From CAVZZV01 sp963779845 (GTDB lineage Bacteria > Bacteroidota > Bacteroidia > Bacteroidales > GCA-2748055): 64,000 bases of DNA. The notes beneath the pieces are model-generated. The model saw only the letters and a program-made list of their open reading frames with translations. It did not search any database and was not told where the DNA came from. Below are positions 8,171 to 16,922 of the stretch, one piece after another. The stretch covers positions 1 through 64,000 of the forward strand of contig CAVZZV010000002.1 in the NCBI GenBank assembly GCA_963779845.1. The letters run 5' to 3'. The position numbers and the translations under genes are program-made. The stretch's first letter is position 1. Every line of letters starts with the position of its first letter.

Positions 8171-8690
8171 GCAAAGGAAACAGAAATGCAAAGGAATTTC
8201 TCCCCTTGCGATCCTTGCGTACCCCTTGCGCCCCTTGCGTTTAAATACTCCCCTCCGGTACCCCTTGCGCCCCTTGCGCCCTTTGCGGTTAAATCCTCCA
8301 CCCCGGTAACCTCCGCGCCCCTGGCGGTTAAAAAAATATCCCCCGCATCCTTTGCGGTTAAAAACCTATCCCTGCGCCCCCTGCGGTTAATTCCCCTCTT
8401 CCCTCCCCCTTCTTGCTTCTCACTCAAACTCTTGCTAATTCCCCTCCTCCCTCCCCCTCTCTCTTCTTGCGTACCCTTTGCGCCCCTTGCGCCCTTTGCG
8501 GTTAAATCCTCCACCCCGGTAACCTCCGCGCCCCTGGCGGTTAAAAAAATATCCCCCGCATCCATTGCGGTTAAAAACCTATCCCCGCGCCCCTTGCGGT
8601 TAATTCCCCTCTTCCCTCTCCCTTCTTGCTTCTCACTCACACTCTTGCTAATTCCCCTCTTCTTGCTTCTCACTCACACTCTTGCTAATT
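8171..8690. repeat. Inverted-orientation GCGGTTAA repeat block with 213-bp duplication
   Basis: After the array the repeat family continues in the opposite orientation, as CCCTTGCG and TTTGCGGTTAAA elements. The stretch starting CTTTGCGGTTAAATCC at 8281 recurs at 8494, a 213-bp direct duplication with few differences. The distal part (about 8400-8440 and 8625-8690) consists of CTTGCTTCTCACTCACACTC units, also found inverted at 5310-5380 and 13621-13735. The frame of the downstream Wzi-like gene is open through the whole block. Confidence 0.85.
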
Positions 8691-9422
8691 CCCAGTATAT
8701 TCCCGTTCACCCCTCTTCCTCCGTCTATGATTTCCTGAAGGAGCTGGACAATAGTCACCTTATCGACTTCAACTCCCTTCATAAACCCCTTTCAAGAAAA
8801 GAAATTTCTGTTCTCTTAAAAGAAACAGAGCTCTCCCGGCTAAATTCCCGCCAACAAAAGGAGCTAAATTTTTACCTGAAAGATTATAACAAAGAAGCCT
8901 ATCCGAACAAAAACTTCGATCGTCGACTCGATCTGCTCTATTACCGCGACAGCCTCTTTTCCATTACGGTAAACCCGATCTTGGGGGGCGACTTTTGGTC
9001 CAATGAAAATGGTTCTGCATACCACTGGTGGAATGGAGCTGAGGCCTGGGGTACCCTGGGCAAGTGGGGCTTTTATGGAAGTCTTCGTGACAACCACGAA
9101 AGTGAACCCCTGAGTCAGCCGGACTTTCTGAACCAAAATCCGGGGGGAGCCAACTTCAAACCCATGAGCGATGGGAAGGTCGATTACTGGGAGTACAGGG
9201 GGGGTGTGAGTTACGATTTCGGAGTCGGGAATATCGGCCTATATAAAGATCATTTCGAATGGGGCAACAATTACCATGGATCCAATATTTTCTCCGGAAG
9301 AGCCCCTTCCTCCGCTCATATTGCCTTCAATATAAAACCCGTAAAATGGTTTGAATTTCATTATGTGCACGGATGGCTGGTTTCGGAGGTTATCGACAGT
9401 GCCCGTTCCTTTTATGTGAACA
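8645..9422 (+). CDS. Capsule assembly Wzi-like outer-membrane protein, N-terminal part (frameshifted)
   Basis: This is the first half of a beta-barrel protein of the Bacteroidota Wzi-like type, an outer-membrane lectin for surface polysaccharide. Convincing coding starts at YIPVHPSSSVYDFLKEL. It continues through RRLDLLYYRDSLFSITVNP and VGNIGLYKDHFEWGNNYHGS, with the alternating aromatic pattern of barrel strands. The preceding hydrophobic stretch (LLLIPLFLLLTHTLANSQ) works as a signal peptide but is encoded by repeat DNA. No ATG lies nearby. TTG 8645 is a guess, and the next in-frame ATGs are at 8186 and 8114 inside repeats. The frame is lost at about 9422 and continues in the next entry. 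Confidence 0.65.
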
Positions 9423-10232
9423 ATTCCGTACGGGAGCAACTACCGCGAGCGGTTCCACGGCAAGTTTCTCGCAGCGAACATCTTCTCCTTTCTTCCTTTT
9501 CAAAAATTCAATATCAGCTTTGGGAACAGCATCATCTACGATTACGACCATGCCCATCCCGCCTACTTTATTCCGGTTATGTTCTACAAGGCGGTCGATC
9601 ACGGACTGAGCTCGGGGATCGACAACATGAACTCTCAACTATTTTTCGATCTCTCAAGCCGTAATATACCCTATACCCATCTTTATACCACCCTCTTTAT
9701 CGATGAGATGGCGGTGGACAGGATATTCGATCCCGACGAGCATAATTTCTACAGCTTCAAGGGCGGTTTGAGGATCAGCAATCTTATTCCCAATGCCTAT
9801 GCCGGGATTGAGTACACCCTTAGCAATGCCCTTGTCTTCCGGCATTATGTAAGCACCCTCACCTTCGAGTCGAACCGTTATAACCTGGGCCATTATCTTA
9901 CCGACAATGCCAAAGAGCTCTTCCTTTGTCTCGGTTTCCGGCCGCTCCGGAACATGGACCTTAACCTCTCCTACACCCACGCACAAAAGGGTCCGGATCA
10001 TACCCTGCTGGGTACTCCCCGGACCACTGTTGAATCCTTCAGCCCTATTGTCTGGGAATCAAAGGAATTGGCATTCCTTGCTTCCTGGCAGATACTCCAT
10101 GATGTATATGCGCGACTGGGATATTCCCGGAGGAATGTTGAAGGTGAAACCCTTACCCTCGAAAGGTATACCCCTGAATTCCAGCGTGGAAAAACAGGAA
10201 CCTTTACCCTTGGGTTGAATGTAGGATTTTAG
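9423..10232 (+). CDS. Capsule assembly Wzi-like outer-membrane protein, C-terminal part
   Basis: This continues the gene above after a one-base shift. In this frame IPYGSNYRERFHGKFLAAN joins directly to the end of the first part, and coding runs to 10232. It includes ISFGNSIIYDYDHAHPAYF and LFFDLSSRNIPYTHLY, and ends in the aromatic-rich TGTFTLGLNVGF typical of barrel C-termini. Removing one A near 9422 restores one protein of about 530 residues. The neighbouring sugar transferase supports a surface-polysaccharide role. Confidence 0.7.
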   Translation: MPYGSNYRERFHGKFLAANIFSFLPFQKFNISFGNSIIYDYDHAHPAYFIPVMFYKAVDHGLSSGIDNMNSQLFFDLSSRNIPYTHLYTTLFIDEMAVDRIFDPDEHNFYSFKGGLRISNLIPNAYAGIEYTLSNALVFRHYVSTLTFESNRYNLGHYLTDNAKELFLCLGFRPLRNMDLNLSYTHAQKGPDHTLLGTPRTTVESFSPIVWESKELAFLASWQILHDVYARLGYSRRNVEGETLTLERYTPEFQRGKTGTFTLGLNVGF

Positions 10233-10234
10233 TG

Positions 10235-10642
10235 TCATTTGCTTTCTATCCAGACAATCGGACAGTTCACAATGGCAACTCCGGTTCCTAAAATATTGGC
10301 GCTTGTCGCACTCATCCAGTCATGAACCATATCGAAATCGGCATTGTCATAAACATCCACATCCCACAGGGGAGAATAATCAGCATCTTCCGGAATGGTT
10401 TCCGTGACATTATGAGTCTGAACGCCATCCATTTCGGTCACAAAACCCGAAGAGGGTCCGCCATCGGGCTGGTCGGGATTAATATTGAAGGTGACCAGGA
10501 TATCAGAAAGGGGCAGATCAGGATTGCTTCCGGAGGAGAGATCGAGGGAGAGTGCTTTTTCAAAAAAGTTAAAATAGAATACGACCTTATCCTTGTACCA
10601 TCCTCTGGTTAATCCTTTATCCTCAGTAGGTTTATAGCGCAA
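10235..10642 (-). CDS. Hypothetical lipoprotein, C-terminal part (frameshifted)
   Basis: This is the second half of the lipoprotein encoded at 10632-11183. The real joint is near 10641: dropping one T turns ARFAL-stop into RLRYKPTEDKG and gives one protein of about 310 residues. The half ends IVNCPIVWIESK. This echoes MIVNCPVVPEG at the end of the first half, and DADYSPLWDVDVY echoes DAGYNDFWNVYKV, so the protein seems to consist of two related domains. Family not recognised. Confidence 0.55.
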   Translation of the reverse strand: MRYKPTEDKGLTRGWYKDKVVFYFNFFEKALSLDLSSGSNPDLPLSDILVTFNINPDQPDGGPSSGFVTEMDGVQTHNVTETIPEDADYSPLWDVDVYDNADFDMVHDWMSATSANILGTGVAIVNCPIVWIESK

Positions 10643-11183
10643 ATCTGGCTGTGGAGCCTTCCGGTACCACCGGGCAATTTACGATCATAGGGGTCTGTTC
10701 GATCATATATCCCTCGTCTACTATATCCTGGACACTGGTAACGGTGTTTGCCACAAAATTCTTGGGGACGGTCACCTTGTAAACATTCCAGAAATCGTTA
10801 TACCCGGCATCTCCGGGGATTACCCCAATCACATTTAGCTGGTCGGGTACAGGGCTGCTTTCCCCGGTTTTGAAAAAAACGTAAATGGGTGCCGCTTTTA
10901 GCGGAAGCACATCAAAATTGTAGTACCGGACCGGTACTCCGTCAGGACTCAATCCCTGGGTAATAAAAGGAGCTTGATCCATGTCGATGGGATCCCCGGC
11001 TTCCGGCATGCCATTATCCGCGGTTCTGACAAACAGGGTACCGAAATCGCCAAACCGGTCGATTACAGCTTTTTCGGCTGTGTCGGGATCAAGGGGCATC
11101 TTCATCTTCGTCTCATCCATAATTTCACACGAAGTGAAAAAAAGGATGGGTAACATCAGGTAAAAAAATAATTTCTTTTTCAT
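10632..11183 (-). CDS. Hypothetical lipoprotein, N-terminal part
   Basis: The protein begins MKKKLFFYLMLPILFFTSCE, a lipoprotein signal peptide with the lipobox Cys at residue 19. The mature part has segments PVRYYNFDVLPLKAAPIYVF and DAGYNDFWNVYKV. It should be anchored to the inner or outer membrane facing the periplasm. The frame stops early at about 10632 because of a single-base shift; see the preceding entry for the rest. A TACCTTTA -7-like element lies 29 bp upstream. Function is unknown. Confidence 0.65.
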   Translation of the reverse strand: MKKKLFFYLMLPILFFTSCEIMDETKMKMPLDPDTAEKAVIDRFGDFGTLFVRTADNGMPEAGDPIDMDQAPFITQGLSPDGVPVRYYNFDVLPLKAAPIYVFFKTGESSPVPDQLNVIGVIPGDAGYNDFWNVYKVTVPKNFVANTVTSVQDIVDEGYMIEQTPMIVNCPVVPEGSTARFAL

Positions 11184-11211
11184 AATGAATGGTTTTTATT
11201 GGTTTATGGCA

Positions 11212-11219
11212 TAAAGGTA
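11212..11219 (-). promoter_or_regulatory. Probable -7 element of the lipoprotein gene (TACCTTTA)
   Basis: The minus strand reads TACCTTTA, one base off TAnnTTTG, 29 bp upstream of the lipoprotein ATG at 11183. Confidence 0.35.
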
Positions 11220-11392
11220 CCCAGCTCTTATCACAGAAAGGTCACGGATCTCTAAAGTGATGGTAACATTTGAGGTCCGGGGATAAATCAGCCCGGGAGG
11301 AAGCGCATAAATTGTCCCCCTTCCTGAAAGAGAAGGATAACCGGTAGACCCGCGGGGATAGAATGGTTGCGGCCTGAAGGTATTGCCGGGTT

Positions 11393-12865
11393 CTAAGAAT
11401 AGACCGGGATCAACAGGGAGAAGGAGGTAAACTTCCCGGGCTGGCTGTTTACCCTGATGGGGATTTTCTGAATATCGAGGATCTTCCTGACTATCGCAAG
11501 TCCAAGGCCACTCCCTTCGATACCGGATTTTTCCTTATTGACCTTATAATACCGGTTAAAGATAAAGGGAAGGTCTTTTTCGGGTATTCCCTCGCCGGTA
11601 TTTCTGATATCCAGCTCAACGGAATCCTCCACTTTACTTACCTTCAGGGTGATGATCCCTTTTTCGGGGGTATAATGCAGGGCATTATCCATCAGATTCT
11701 GGATGACTCTTTCCATCATCGAAATATCGGCAACGACCAGGGGGAGGGAGGTGGAAATTTCGGATTCAATTATAATGTTCTTTCTTTCGGCAAGGAGTTT
11801 CAGGTTGGTAACCGCATCCTGAACCAGTTCATTTATAAAGAAAGGTTCCTTATCAACCCTGACCTGCTGGGTTTCAAGTTTGGAGAGCTCGAAGAGATCG
11901 GCCACGAGGCGCTTGAGTTTCTCGCTACCGTTCAGAATGATCTGCAAATATTTGGCCCGTTCTGTACTGCTGAGATCTTTCTCCTTAATAATTAACGTCT
12001 CAATATATCCATGAATAATGGCAAGCGGGTTACGCAGATCATGGGATACGTTGGCGATAAGTTCCCTTCTCAGGGTATCGACCTCTTTCAGGCTGTCGAT
12101 GTTTCTGAGAATCGTGTCGGCCATGGAATTGAAGGTATGTGACAGGGTCGACAATTCTCCTTTCATCCGCTCCTCCGGAATCCTTGCGTTAAGATCCCCC
12201 TCTTCGAAACGTTTGAAGGTACGGATGATAATGCGGAAATTACGGGTCAGGAACCAGATCAGCACCAGGCCAATGGTGAAGGCTGCCAGAAGGGTGAGGA
12301 TAAAAGCGTTGGTACCCATCCTCAGCCAGTAACTGCCCAGGAGTGCGGAGGTAATATTTTCATATTGCTCACTGGCCAGAACGAGGTAGACATAGCCCTG
12401 AAGCTGATCATTTTCTTTCACTTCAGCGGCTGAAAAGATGGTTTTGTGCCCCGGATTCCGGGGATCATCGCCGAGAATGTATTTCTTCCCCCCGTTGGTG
12501 ATGAACTGATGAACAGGATCGAGATCAATTTTACTGAGCTTTACTTTCTTGTCGAAGACGACAAAGGTCAGAATCGTCCCGTCCTGATCAAGAAGGTAGA
12601 CCTCCAGGGTAGGATTTACCGCCATCATCGAATGCATGATCTTGCTTACAGACTCTTCATTGACTTTTCCCCCGGTAAACGGAGAAACTTCCGCAAGCAT
12701 ACTTTCAGCAACATGCGAGTTCAGCCGTTGGGTTGTTTCATTATAATAACGGTTCGTTGCAATTACGGTGATCATGACGTAGGCCAGTCCCAAAATGATC
12801 AGGATAGCCAGAAAAGAAAATGTTATTCGCCAGTAAAGGCTTTTCCCGGGTGTGTGTATTTTCAT
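11393..12865 (-). CDS. Sensor histidine kinase (two membrane segments, HAMP, HisKA, HATPase)
   Basis: A 490-residue inner-membrane kinase. It has a membrane segment near residues 12-33, a periplasmic sensor, and a second membrane segment near 180-205. HAMP follows, then HisKA with the phospho-acceptor in ANVSHDLRNPLAIIHG, and HATPase_c with MDNALHYTP, DIRNTGEGIPEKD and GSGLGLAIVRKIL. It begins 6 bp after the response regulator gene on the same strand, so the two are a cognate pair. The signal sensed is unknown. The length is normal and the frame intact. Confidence 0.9.
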   Translation of the reverse strand: MKIHTPGKSLYWRITFSFLAILIILGLAYVMITVIATNRYYNETTQRLNSHVAESMLAEVSPFTGGKVNEESVSKIMHSMMAVNPTLEVYLLDQDGTILTFVVFDKKVKLSKIDLDPVHQFITNGGKKYILGDDPRNPGHKTIFSAAEVKENDQLQGYVYLVLASEQYENITSALLGSYWLRMGTNAFILTLLAAFTIGLVLIWFLTRNFRIIIRTFKRFEEGDLNARIPEERMKGELSTLSHTFNSMADTILRNIDSLKEVDTLRRELIANVSHDLRNPLAIIHGYIETLIIKEKDLSSTERAKYLQIILNGSEKLKRLVADLFELSKLETQQVRVDKEPFFINELVQDAVTNLKLLAERKNIIIESEISTSLPLVVADISMMERVIQNLMDNALHYTPEKGIITLKVSKVEDSVELDIRNTGEGIPEKDLPFIFNRYYKVNKEKSGIEGSGLGLAIVRKILDIQKIPIRVNSQPGKFTSFSLLIPVYS

Positions 12866-12871
12866 GGCAGA

Positions 12872-13573
12872 TTATAATTCGTCGTTAAATCTATAGCCCA
12901 CCCCCCATGTTGTCAGGATGTAGGAGGGACTGGATATGTCGGGTTCAATTTTTGATCGTAAGCGGTTAATGTGCGAATTGACCGTATGTTCATATCCGGA
13001 AAATTCGTAACCCCAGACCTCCCGGAGCAGTTGATCGCGGGAATAACTTTTCCCCGGATTTCCTGACAGAAGTACCAGCAGATCGAATTCTTTGGGGGTG
13101 AGATCTATTCTCTCCTCCCGGAGGGTCACTTTTCGCTTGTCTATATTAATTTTCAGCTCTCCGATCTTTATATTCAAAGCTTTTTCATTGTTTTTTTTGT
13201 TCTCTTCCAGCTCACTGCGCCGGAAAATAGCGTGGACACGGGCAATGAACTCCCTGATACCAAAGGGTTTCGTAAGATAGTCATCTGCTCCGGATTCAAG
13301 CCCCAGAACCTTATCGATCTCTTCCGTCTTGGCCGTGAGCATCAATATAGGGGTGTATACATCAAAAGCTCTGACCTTCCGGGTAATGGAATTCCCATCG
13401 ATATAGGGAAGCATAATATCCATGATGATAAGATCGAAGCGGGATTCGAGCGCCAGTTGCTGCCCGTCGGCCCCATCATAAGCCACCTCTACCTCACAAT
13501 TCATATCCTTGAGATGTATGGTTAACAGATCCACTATGTCATGGTCGTCCTCAATAACTAATACACGCTTCAT
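12872..13573 (-). CDS. OmpR/PhoB-family response regulator
   Basis: A 233-residue regulator. The receiver domain (about 1-115) has the acidic pair in VIEDDHD, the phospho-acceptor Asp in LIIMDIMLPYIDG and the Lys in DDYLTKPFGIREF. The C-terminal winged-helix domain has LTPKEFDLLVLLSGNPGK and EHTVNSHINRLRSKIE. It precedes the histidine kinase at 11393-12865 in one operon. The regulon cannot be read from the sequence. A repeat block (13621-13735) occupies its upstream region where a promoter would be expected. Confidence 0.92.
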   Translation of the reverse strand: MKRVLVIEDDHDIVDLLTIHLKDMNCEVEVAYDGADGQQLALESRFDLIIMDIMLPYIDGNSITRKVRAFDVYTPILMLTAKTEEIDKVLGLESGADDYLTKPFGIREFIARVHAIFRRSELEENKKNNEKALNIKIGELKINIDKRKVTLREERIDLTPKEFDLLVLLSGNPGKSYSRDQLLREVWGYEFSGYEHTVNSHINRLRSKIEPDISSPSYILTTWGVGYRFNDEL

Positions 13574-13620
13574 AAGGTCAATTTTTATGCAAGGTAAGGG
13601 AAATTTATCACGAAAGAATC

Positions 13621-13735
13621 ACGAAATTAGCAAGAGTTGAGTGAGAAGCAAGAATTAGCAAGAGTGTGAGTGAGGAGCAAGAATTAGCAAGAGTGAGGAG
13701 AGAATTAGCAAGAGTGTGAGTGAGGAGCAAGAGGA
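13621..13735. repeat. GAATTAGCAAGAGTGTGAG repeats
   Basis: Four imperfect copies of a unit of about 30-34 bp (AATTAGCAAGAGTGTGAG then TGAGGAGCAAG) lie between the response regulator and ribE, followed by a G-rich tract to about 13770. The reverse complement of the same unit forms the 3' part of the block at 8171-8690, and a further copy lies near 5310-5380. Confidence 0.8.
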
Positions 13736-13774
13736 AGGGGGAGGAGGGAGGAGGGGGGGAGGGAAGGAAGAGGG

Positions 13775-14371
13775 TTATAGTCTTCCTGCTCTGGCTAATT
13801 TTGCGATGTATTTTCCGATAATATCAAACTCCAGGTTCACTTTGGTTCCGGGTTTGATCTGATGGAAATTGGTCATTTCATAGGTAAAGGGAATGATAGC
13901 CACCTCGAAGGAATTTTCTTTGGAATTGACCACCGTAAGGCTTACTCCGTTCACCGTAACCGATCCCTTTTCCACCGTTATATAATCATCCTGCAGGGGT
14001 TCGTACTCAAATTTAAAATACCAGCTCCCGTCGGCTTCCCGTACTTCCGTGCAGACGGCGGTCTGATCCACATGTCCCTGCACGATATGTCCGTCGAGTC
14101 TTCCGTTCATCAGCATACTCCTTTCCAGGTTTACCCTGTCGCCCACTGCAAGCATGCCCAGATTGGATTTTAGAAGTGTCTCCCGAATGGCCGTGACGGT
14201 ATATCGTTGTTCCTCTTTTTTTACTACCGTAAGACAGACCCCATTGTGGGATATACTCTGGTCAATTTTCAACTCGTTTACAAAGGAACATTCCAGGGTA
14301 AAATGGACATTATCCTTATCTTTTTCAATCTTTACCACTTTGGCGGCTTCTTCTACAATTCCTGAAAACAT
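13775..14371 (-). CDS. ribE: Riboflavin synthase, alpha subunit
   Basis: A 198-residue cytosolic enzyme that dismutates two 6,7-dimethyl-8-ribityllumazines into riboflavin and a pyrimidine. It starts MFSGIVEEAAKV, the typical N-terminus. It has the two tandem lumazine-binding barrels of the family, marked by SISHNGVCLTVV in the first and SVTVNGVSLTVV in the second, with GHIVQGHVDQ between. The length is normal for the family. It has its own TACCTTTG element at 14394 and diverges from the kinase gene at 14517. No other riboflavin gene is adjacent. Confidence 0.95.
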   Translation of the reverse strand: MFSGIVEEAAKVVKIEKDKDNVHFTLECSFVNELKIDQSISHNGVCLTVVKKEEQRYTVTAIRETLLKSNLGMLAVGDRVNLERSMLMNGRLDGHIVQGHVDQTAVCTEVREADGSWYFKFEYEPLQDDYITVEKGSVTVNGVSLTVVNSKENSFEVAIIPFTYEMTNFHQIKPGTKVNLEFDIIGKYIAKLARAGRL

Positions 14372-14393
14372 AATTTCTTGTTTGAATGAAGCA

Positions 14394-14401
14394 CAAAGGT
14401 A
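14394..14401 (-). promoter_or_regulatory. Bacteroidota -7 element of ribE (TACCTTTG)
   Basis: The minus strand reads a perfect TACCTTTG, 23 bp upstream of the ribE ATG at 14371. No flavin riboswitch-like structure fits in so short a leader. Confidence 0.55.
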
Positions 14402-14487
14402 TTTATTTTAAGATTTAACCGCAAGAAGATAGTAGGGCAATGAGCGCTGATGTTTTCGCACGGCATTTTTTTCCTAAATTTGCCTCG

Positions 14488-14495
14488 TACCTTTG
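14488..14495 (+). promoter_or_regulatory. Bacteroidota -7 element of the second histidine kinase gene (TACCTTTG)
   Basis: A perfect TACCTTTG lies 21 bp before the ATG at 14517. Together with the element at 14394 it makes a divergent promoter region of about 90 bp. Confidence 0.55.
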
Positions 14496-14516
14496 TCATC
14501 CTAAATCCGCCAACCC

Positions 14517-15556
14517 ATGAAATCATCCTCCCCTTTAGGACTCGCACTTTTTCTGGCTTTCATCGTATCTGCTGTTTTTGCGGGGGCCCTGTTCATTTTA
14601 CATCATTTTGAATGGGAGCCCTTCTGGCTTCCGGGGGGCGGCATGCTGATCCTGTTTTTCGGAATCAGCTTTCTCCTGGTCTATCGCACGCTCTCGCGCT
14701 TTCTTTACGAGAAAATCCAACCCATTTACAAGACGATCCATGATTTTTCCACCACCCAGCGTGAATTAAAACGGCGGGTAGACCAGGGCGAGTTCCTTGC
14801 CCGCATCAATAAGGAGGTGGAGGACTGGGCAGATAAAAAGACCCGGGAAATTAAAAAACTAAAACAGCTTGAAAAATACCGTAAGGATTTCCTGGGGAAT
14901 GTCTCGCACGAGCTGAAAACCCCCATCTTTAATATTCAGGGATATGTGCTTACCCTGCTGGATGGCGGGCTGGAGGACAAAAAGGTGAACCGGCTTTACC
15001 TCGAGCGTACGGAAAAAAGTATCAACAGGATGATCTCCATTGTAGAGGATCTGGAATCCATCTCCCGTCTGGAATCGGGTGAAATGAAGCTGAATATCAC
15101 AAAATTTGATATGGTCAGGCTGGTGGAGGATGTTTTTGAAATGCACGAAATGCGGGCGGGGGAGAGAGGGATCAAGCTGGGTTTCGATATAGAAAAGCCC
15201 AAGCCGGTAATGGTCCGTGCAGACCGGAAACGGATGCTCGATGTGGTGAACAACCTGGTGTATAATTCCATCAATTACGGGGTGAAAAACGGGAAGACGA
15301 AGGTGAGTTTCATGGATATGGGCGATAATGTACTGGTCGATTTTACCGATACCGGCATTGGAATTGATGAGAAAGATATCTCCCGGATTTTCGAACGCTT
15401 CTACCGCACCGACAAATCACGTTCCCGCGATCAGGGGGGACGGGGCTGGGACTTTCCATCGTAAAACACATCATTGAGGCACATGACCAGACCATCAATG
15501 TCCGGAGCAAATTAAACAAAGGAAGCTCCTTCTTTTTTACGATCGAAAAAGCATAA
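14517..15556 (+). CDS. Sensor histidine kinase (frameshift in a G run near the C-terminus)
   Basis: Two membrane segments occur in the first 60 residues with almost no periplasmic loop. A coiled linker follows, then HisKA (FLGNVSHELKTPIFNIQGYV) and HATPase_c (NNLVYNSINYG, DFTDTGIGIDEKD). The uncorrected frame ends at 15464 in GGRGWDFPS. Adding one G to the six-G run at 15434-15439 gives GGTGLGLSIVKHIIEAH and carries the frame to the TAA at 15556, restoring the G2 box and a normal length of about 346 residues. The gene is probably intact and the missing G a consensus error. No response regulator is adjacent. Confidence 0.85.
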
Positions 15557-15614
15557 TAATATCCTCCGCCGTATCTTTTTTCACTACAAACTTGGATTCT
15601 TCCATGAGGTGGTT

Positions 15615-15622
15615 TATTTTTG
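15615..15622 (+). promoter_or_regulatory. Bacteroidota promoter of the TetR-type gene (TATTTTTG with upstream TTG)
   Basis: TATTTTTG is a perfect -7 element, and a TTG at 15592-15594 is 20 bp upstream, close to the expected -33 spacing. It lies 39 bp before the ATG at 15662 and overlaps the alternative TTG start at 15620. Confidence 0.5.
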
Positions 15623-15661
15623 AATATTCATTTTTTACTGTACGCCTTCATCTCCACTCCC

Positions 15662-16258
15662 ATGGTTGTCCAAAAGGATGCTGTCCGCTCTGAAATTGTC
15701 GCTGTCGCCGGGAAAATTTTTACCCGCTTCGGCTTTCGCAAAACCACGATGGAGGATATTGCCCGGGCGCTCGGCAAAGGCAAGAGCTCCATCTACTATT
15801 ATTTTCCGGGAAAGGAAGATATATTCAGGGCTGTGGTGGAAAATGAAGCCGCCGAACTTAAAAAAGATCTTAACAAAACCATCCTTAAAGTAAGCGATCC
15901 TATTGAACAACTGCGGACATTCATCCTGTTCCGGACACACAAGCTTAAAACCCTTAGCAACTTTTATGCGGCTCTGAACGAGGAGTATTTTAACCATCTC
16001 GATTTTATTCAGAAGATCCGCATGGAATACGATAACAGCGAAATTGCCCTGGTGGGTAAAATCCTGAGGACGGGCATAAACAACGGGGAGTTCATGATTG
16101 ATGATCCCGAACTGGCTGCGGTGGCTATAGTTACTGCCATGAAAGGTCTTGAAATTCCTCTCTTCATCAAAAAGGAACATGGGAAGATTGAAGACCGCCT
16201 CGACAGCCTGATAAAATTCCTTTTCTATGGATTGATTAGGAGGGAATGTAAATCCTAA
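15662..16258 (+). CDS. TetR/AcrR-family transcriptional regulator
   Basis: A 198-residue regulator with an N-terminal TetR helix-turn-helix: VAGKIFTRFGFRKTTMEDIA then KGKSSIYYYFPGKEDIFRAV. The C-terminal ligand and dimer domain is all-helical and divergent. The start is the ATG at 15662, because the upstream TTG at 15620 overlaps the -7 element. Its 3' end overlaps the convergent lspA by 4 bp. The target is not evident: no efflux or lipid operon is adjacent. Confidence 0.88.
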   Translation: MVVQKDAVRSEIVAVAGKIFTRFGFRKTTMEDIARALGKGKSSIYYYFPGKEDIFRAVVENEAAELKKDLNKTILKVSDPIEQLRTFILFRTHKLKTLSNFYAALNEEYFNHLDFIQKIRMEYDNSEIALVGKILRTGINNGEFMIDDPELAAVAIVTAMKGLEIPLFIKKEHGKIEDRLDSLIKFLFYGLIRRECKS

Positions 16259-16911
16259 ACATCACTATTCGTTTTATCCTCCACTCCTTGCCCTTCTTCT
16301 TTCAGGGCCGTATTGAAGAATCTCTTCTGGAAAATCAGGACCAATGAAACCCCAATGGTAATCGACGAATCGGCAATATTAAATACCGGACGGAAAAATT
16401 CGTAGGGCTCCCCCCCTTTGAACGGGAACCAGAGAGGATAAATGCCCCGGAGCACGGGAAAGTAAAACATGTCCACCACACTTCCGTGAAGGAAGCCCGC
16501 ATATCCGCCCCCTTCAGGGAACAGAACCGCTTTCGAGAACTGGGTGCTTTCCGAAAAGATCATCCCGTAAAAGGCCGAATCGAGAATGTTCCCGAAGGCC
16601 CCGGCCAGGATCAGTGCCATAGAAATCACCAGGCCGTTGGGGTGCCTGGTTTTTATCAGGTGCCTCATGTAAAAGATGATCACCACCACAGCGATCAATC
16701 TGAAAATACTCAGGAGTATTTTGCCATAATCCCCGGGAAGGTCCAGGCCAAATGCCATGCCTCTGTTTTCAATAAACTTGATGATAAACCAATGCCCCAG
16801 TACGTAATAGTCCTCGTACAGGAGCATATGGGTCTTAATGATAATTTTGAGGACCTGGTCTAAGATCAGGATCAGAATGATCAGAATAATCGATTTTTTA
16901 GCGATGCTCAT
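16255..16911 (-). CDS. lspA: Lipoprotein signal peptidase (signal peptidase II)
   Basis: A 218-residue inner-membrane aspartyl protease that removes the signal peptide from diacylated prolipoproteins. Four hydrophobic segments are visible. The catalytic Asp residues lie in FGNILDSAFYG and FNIADSSITIGV, and the conserved IENRGMAFGL precedes them. The protein is longer than E. coli LspA (164) because of an insertion between the catalytic motifs, as is common in Bacteroidota. It lies 11 bp after the DksA-like gene on the same strand, in the order ileS, dksA-like, lspA. Confidence 0.93.
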   Translation of the reverse strand: MSIAKKSIILIILILILDQVLKIIIKTHMLLYEDYYVLGHWFIIKFIENRGMAFGLDLPGDYGKILLSIFRLIAVVVIIFYMRHLIKTRHPNGLVISMALILAGAFGNILDSAFYGMIFSESTQFSKAVLFPEGGGYAGFLHGSVVDMFYFPVLRGIYPLWFPFKGGEPYEFFRPVFNIADSSITIGVSLVLIFQKRFFNTALKEEGQGVEDKTNSDV

Positions 16912-16922
16912 GAAAAGTTAGC

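Noticed and set aside
8114..8644. N-terminal 177 residues of the Wzi-like frame as real protein
   Set aside because: This part is translated repeat DNA (PLAPLAPFAVK-like low complexity). The signal-peptide-like segment begins only near 8645.
6736..8673. A 645-residue minus-strand ORF with fourteen 34-residue repeats
   Set aside because: It is the 102-bp array read through. The period is divisible by three, so a frame stays open on each strand. It has no plausible start region, no family match, and its ends run into other repeat types.
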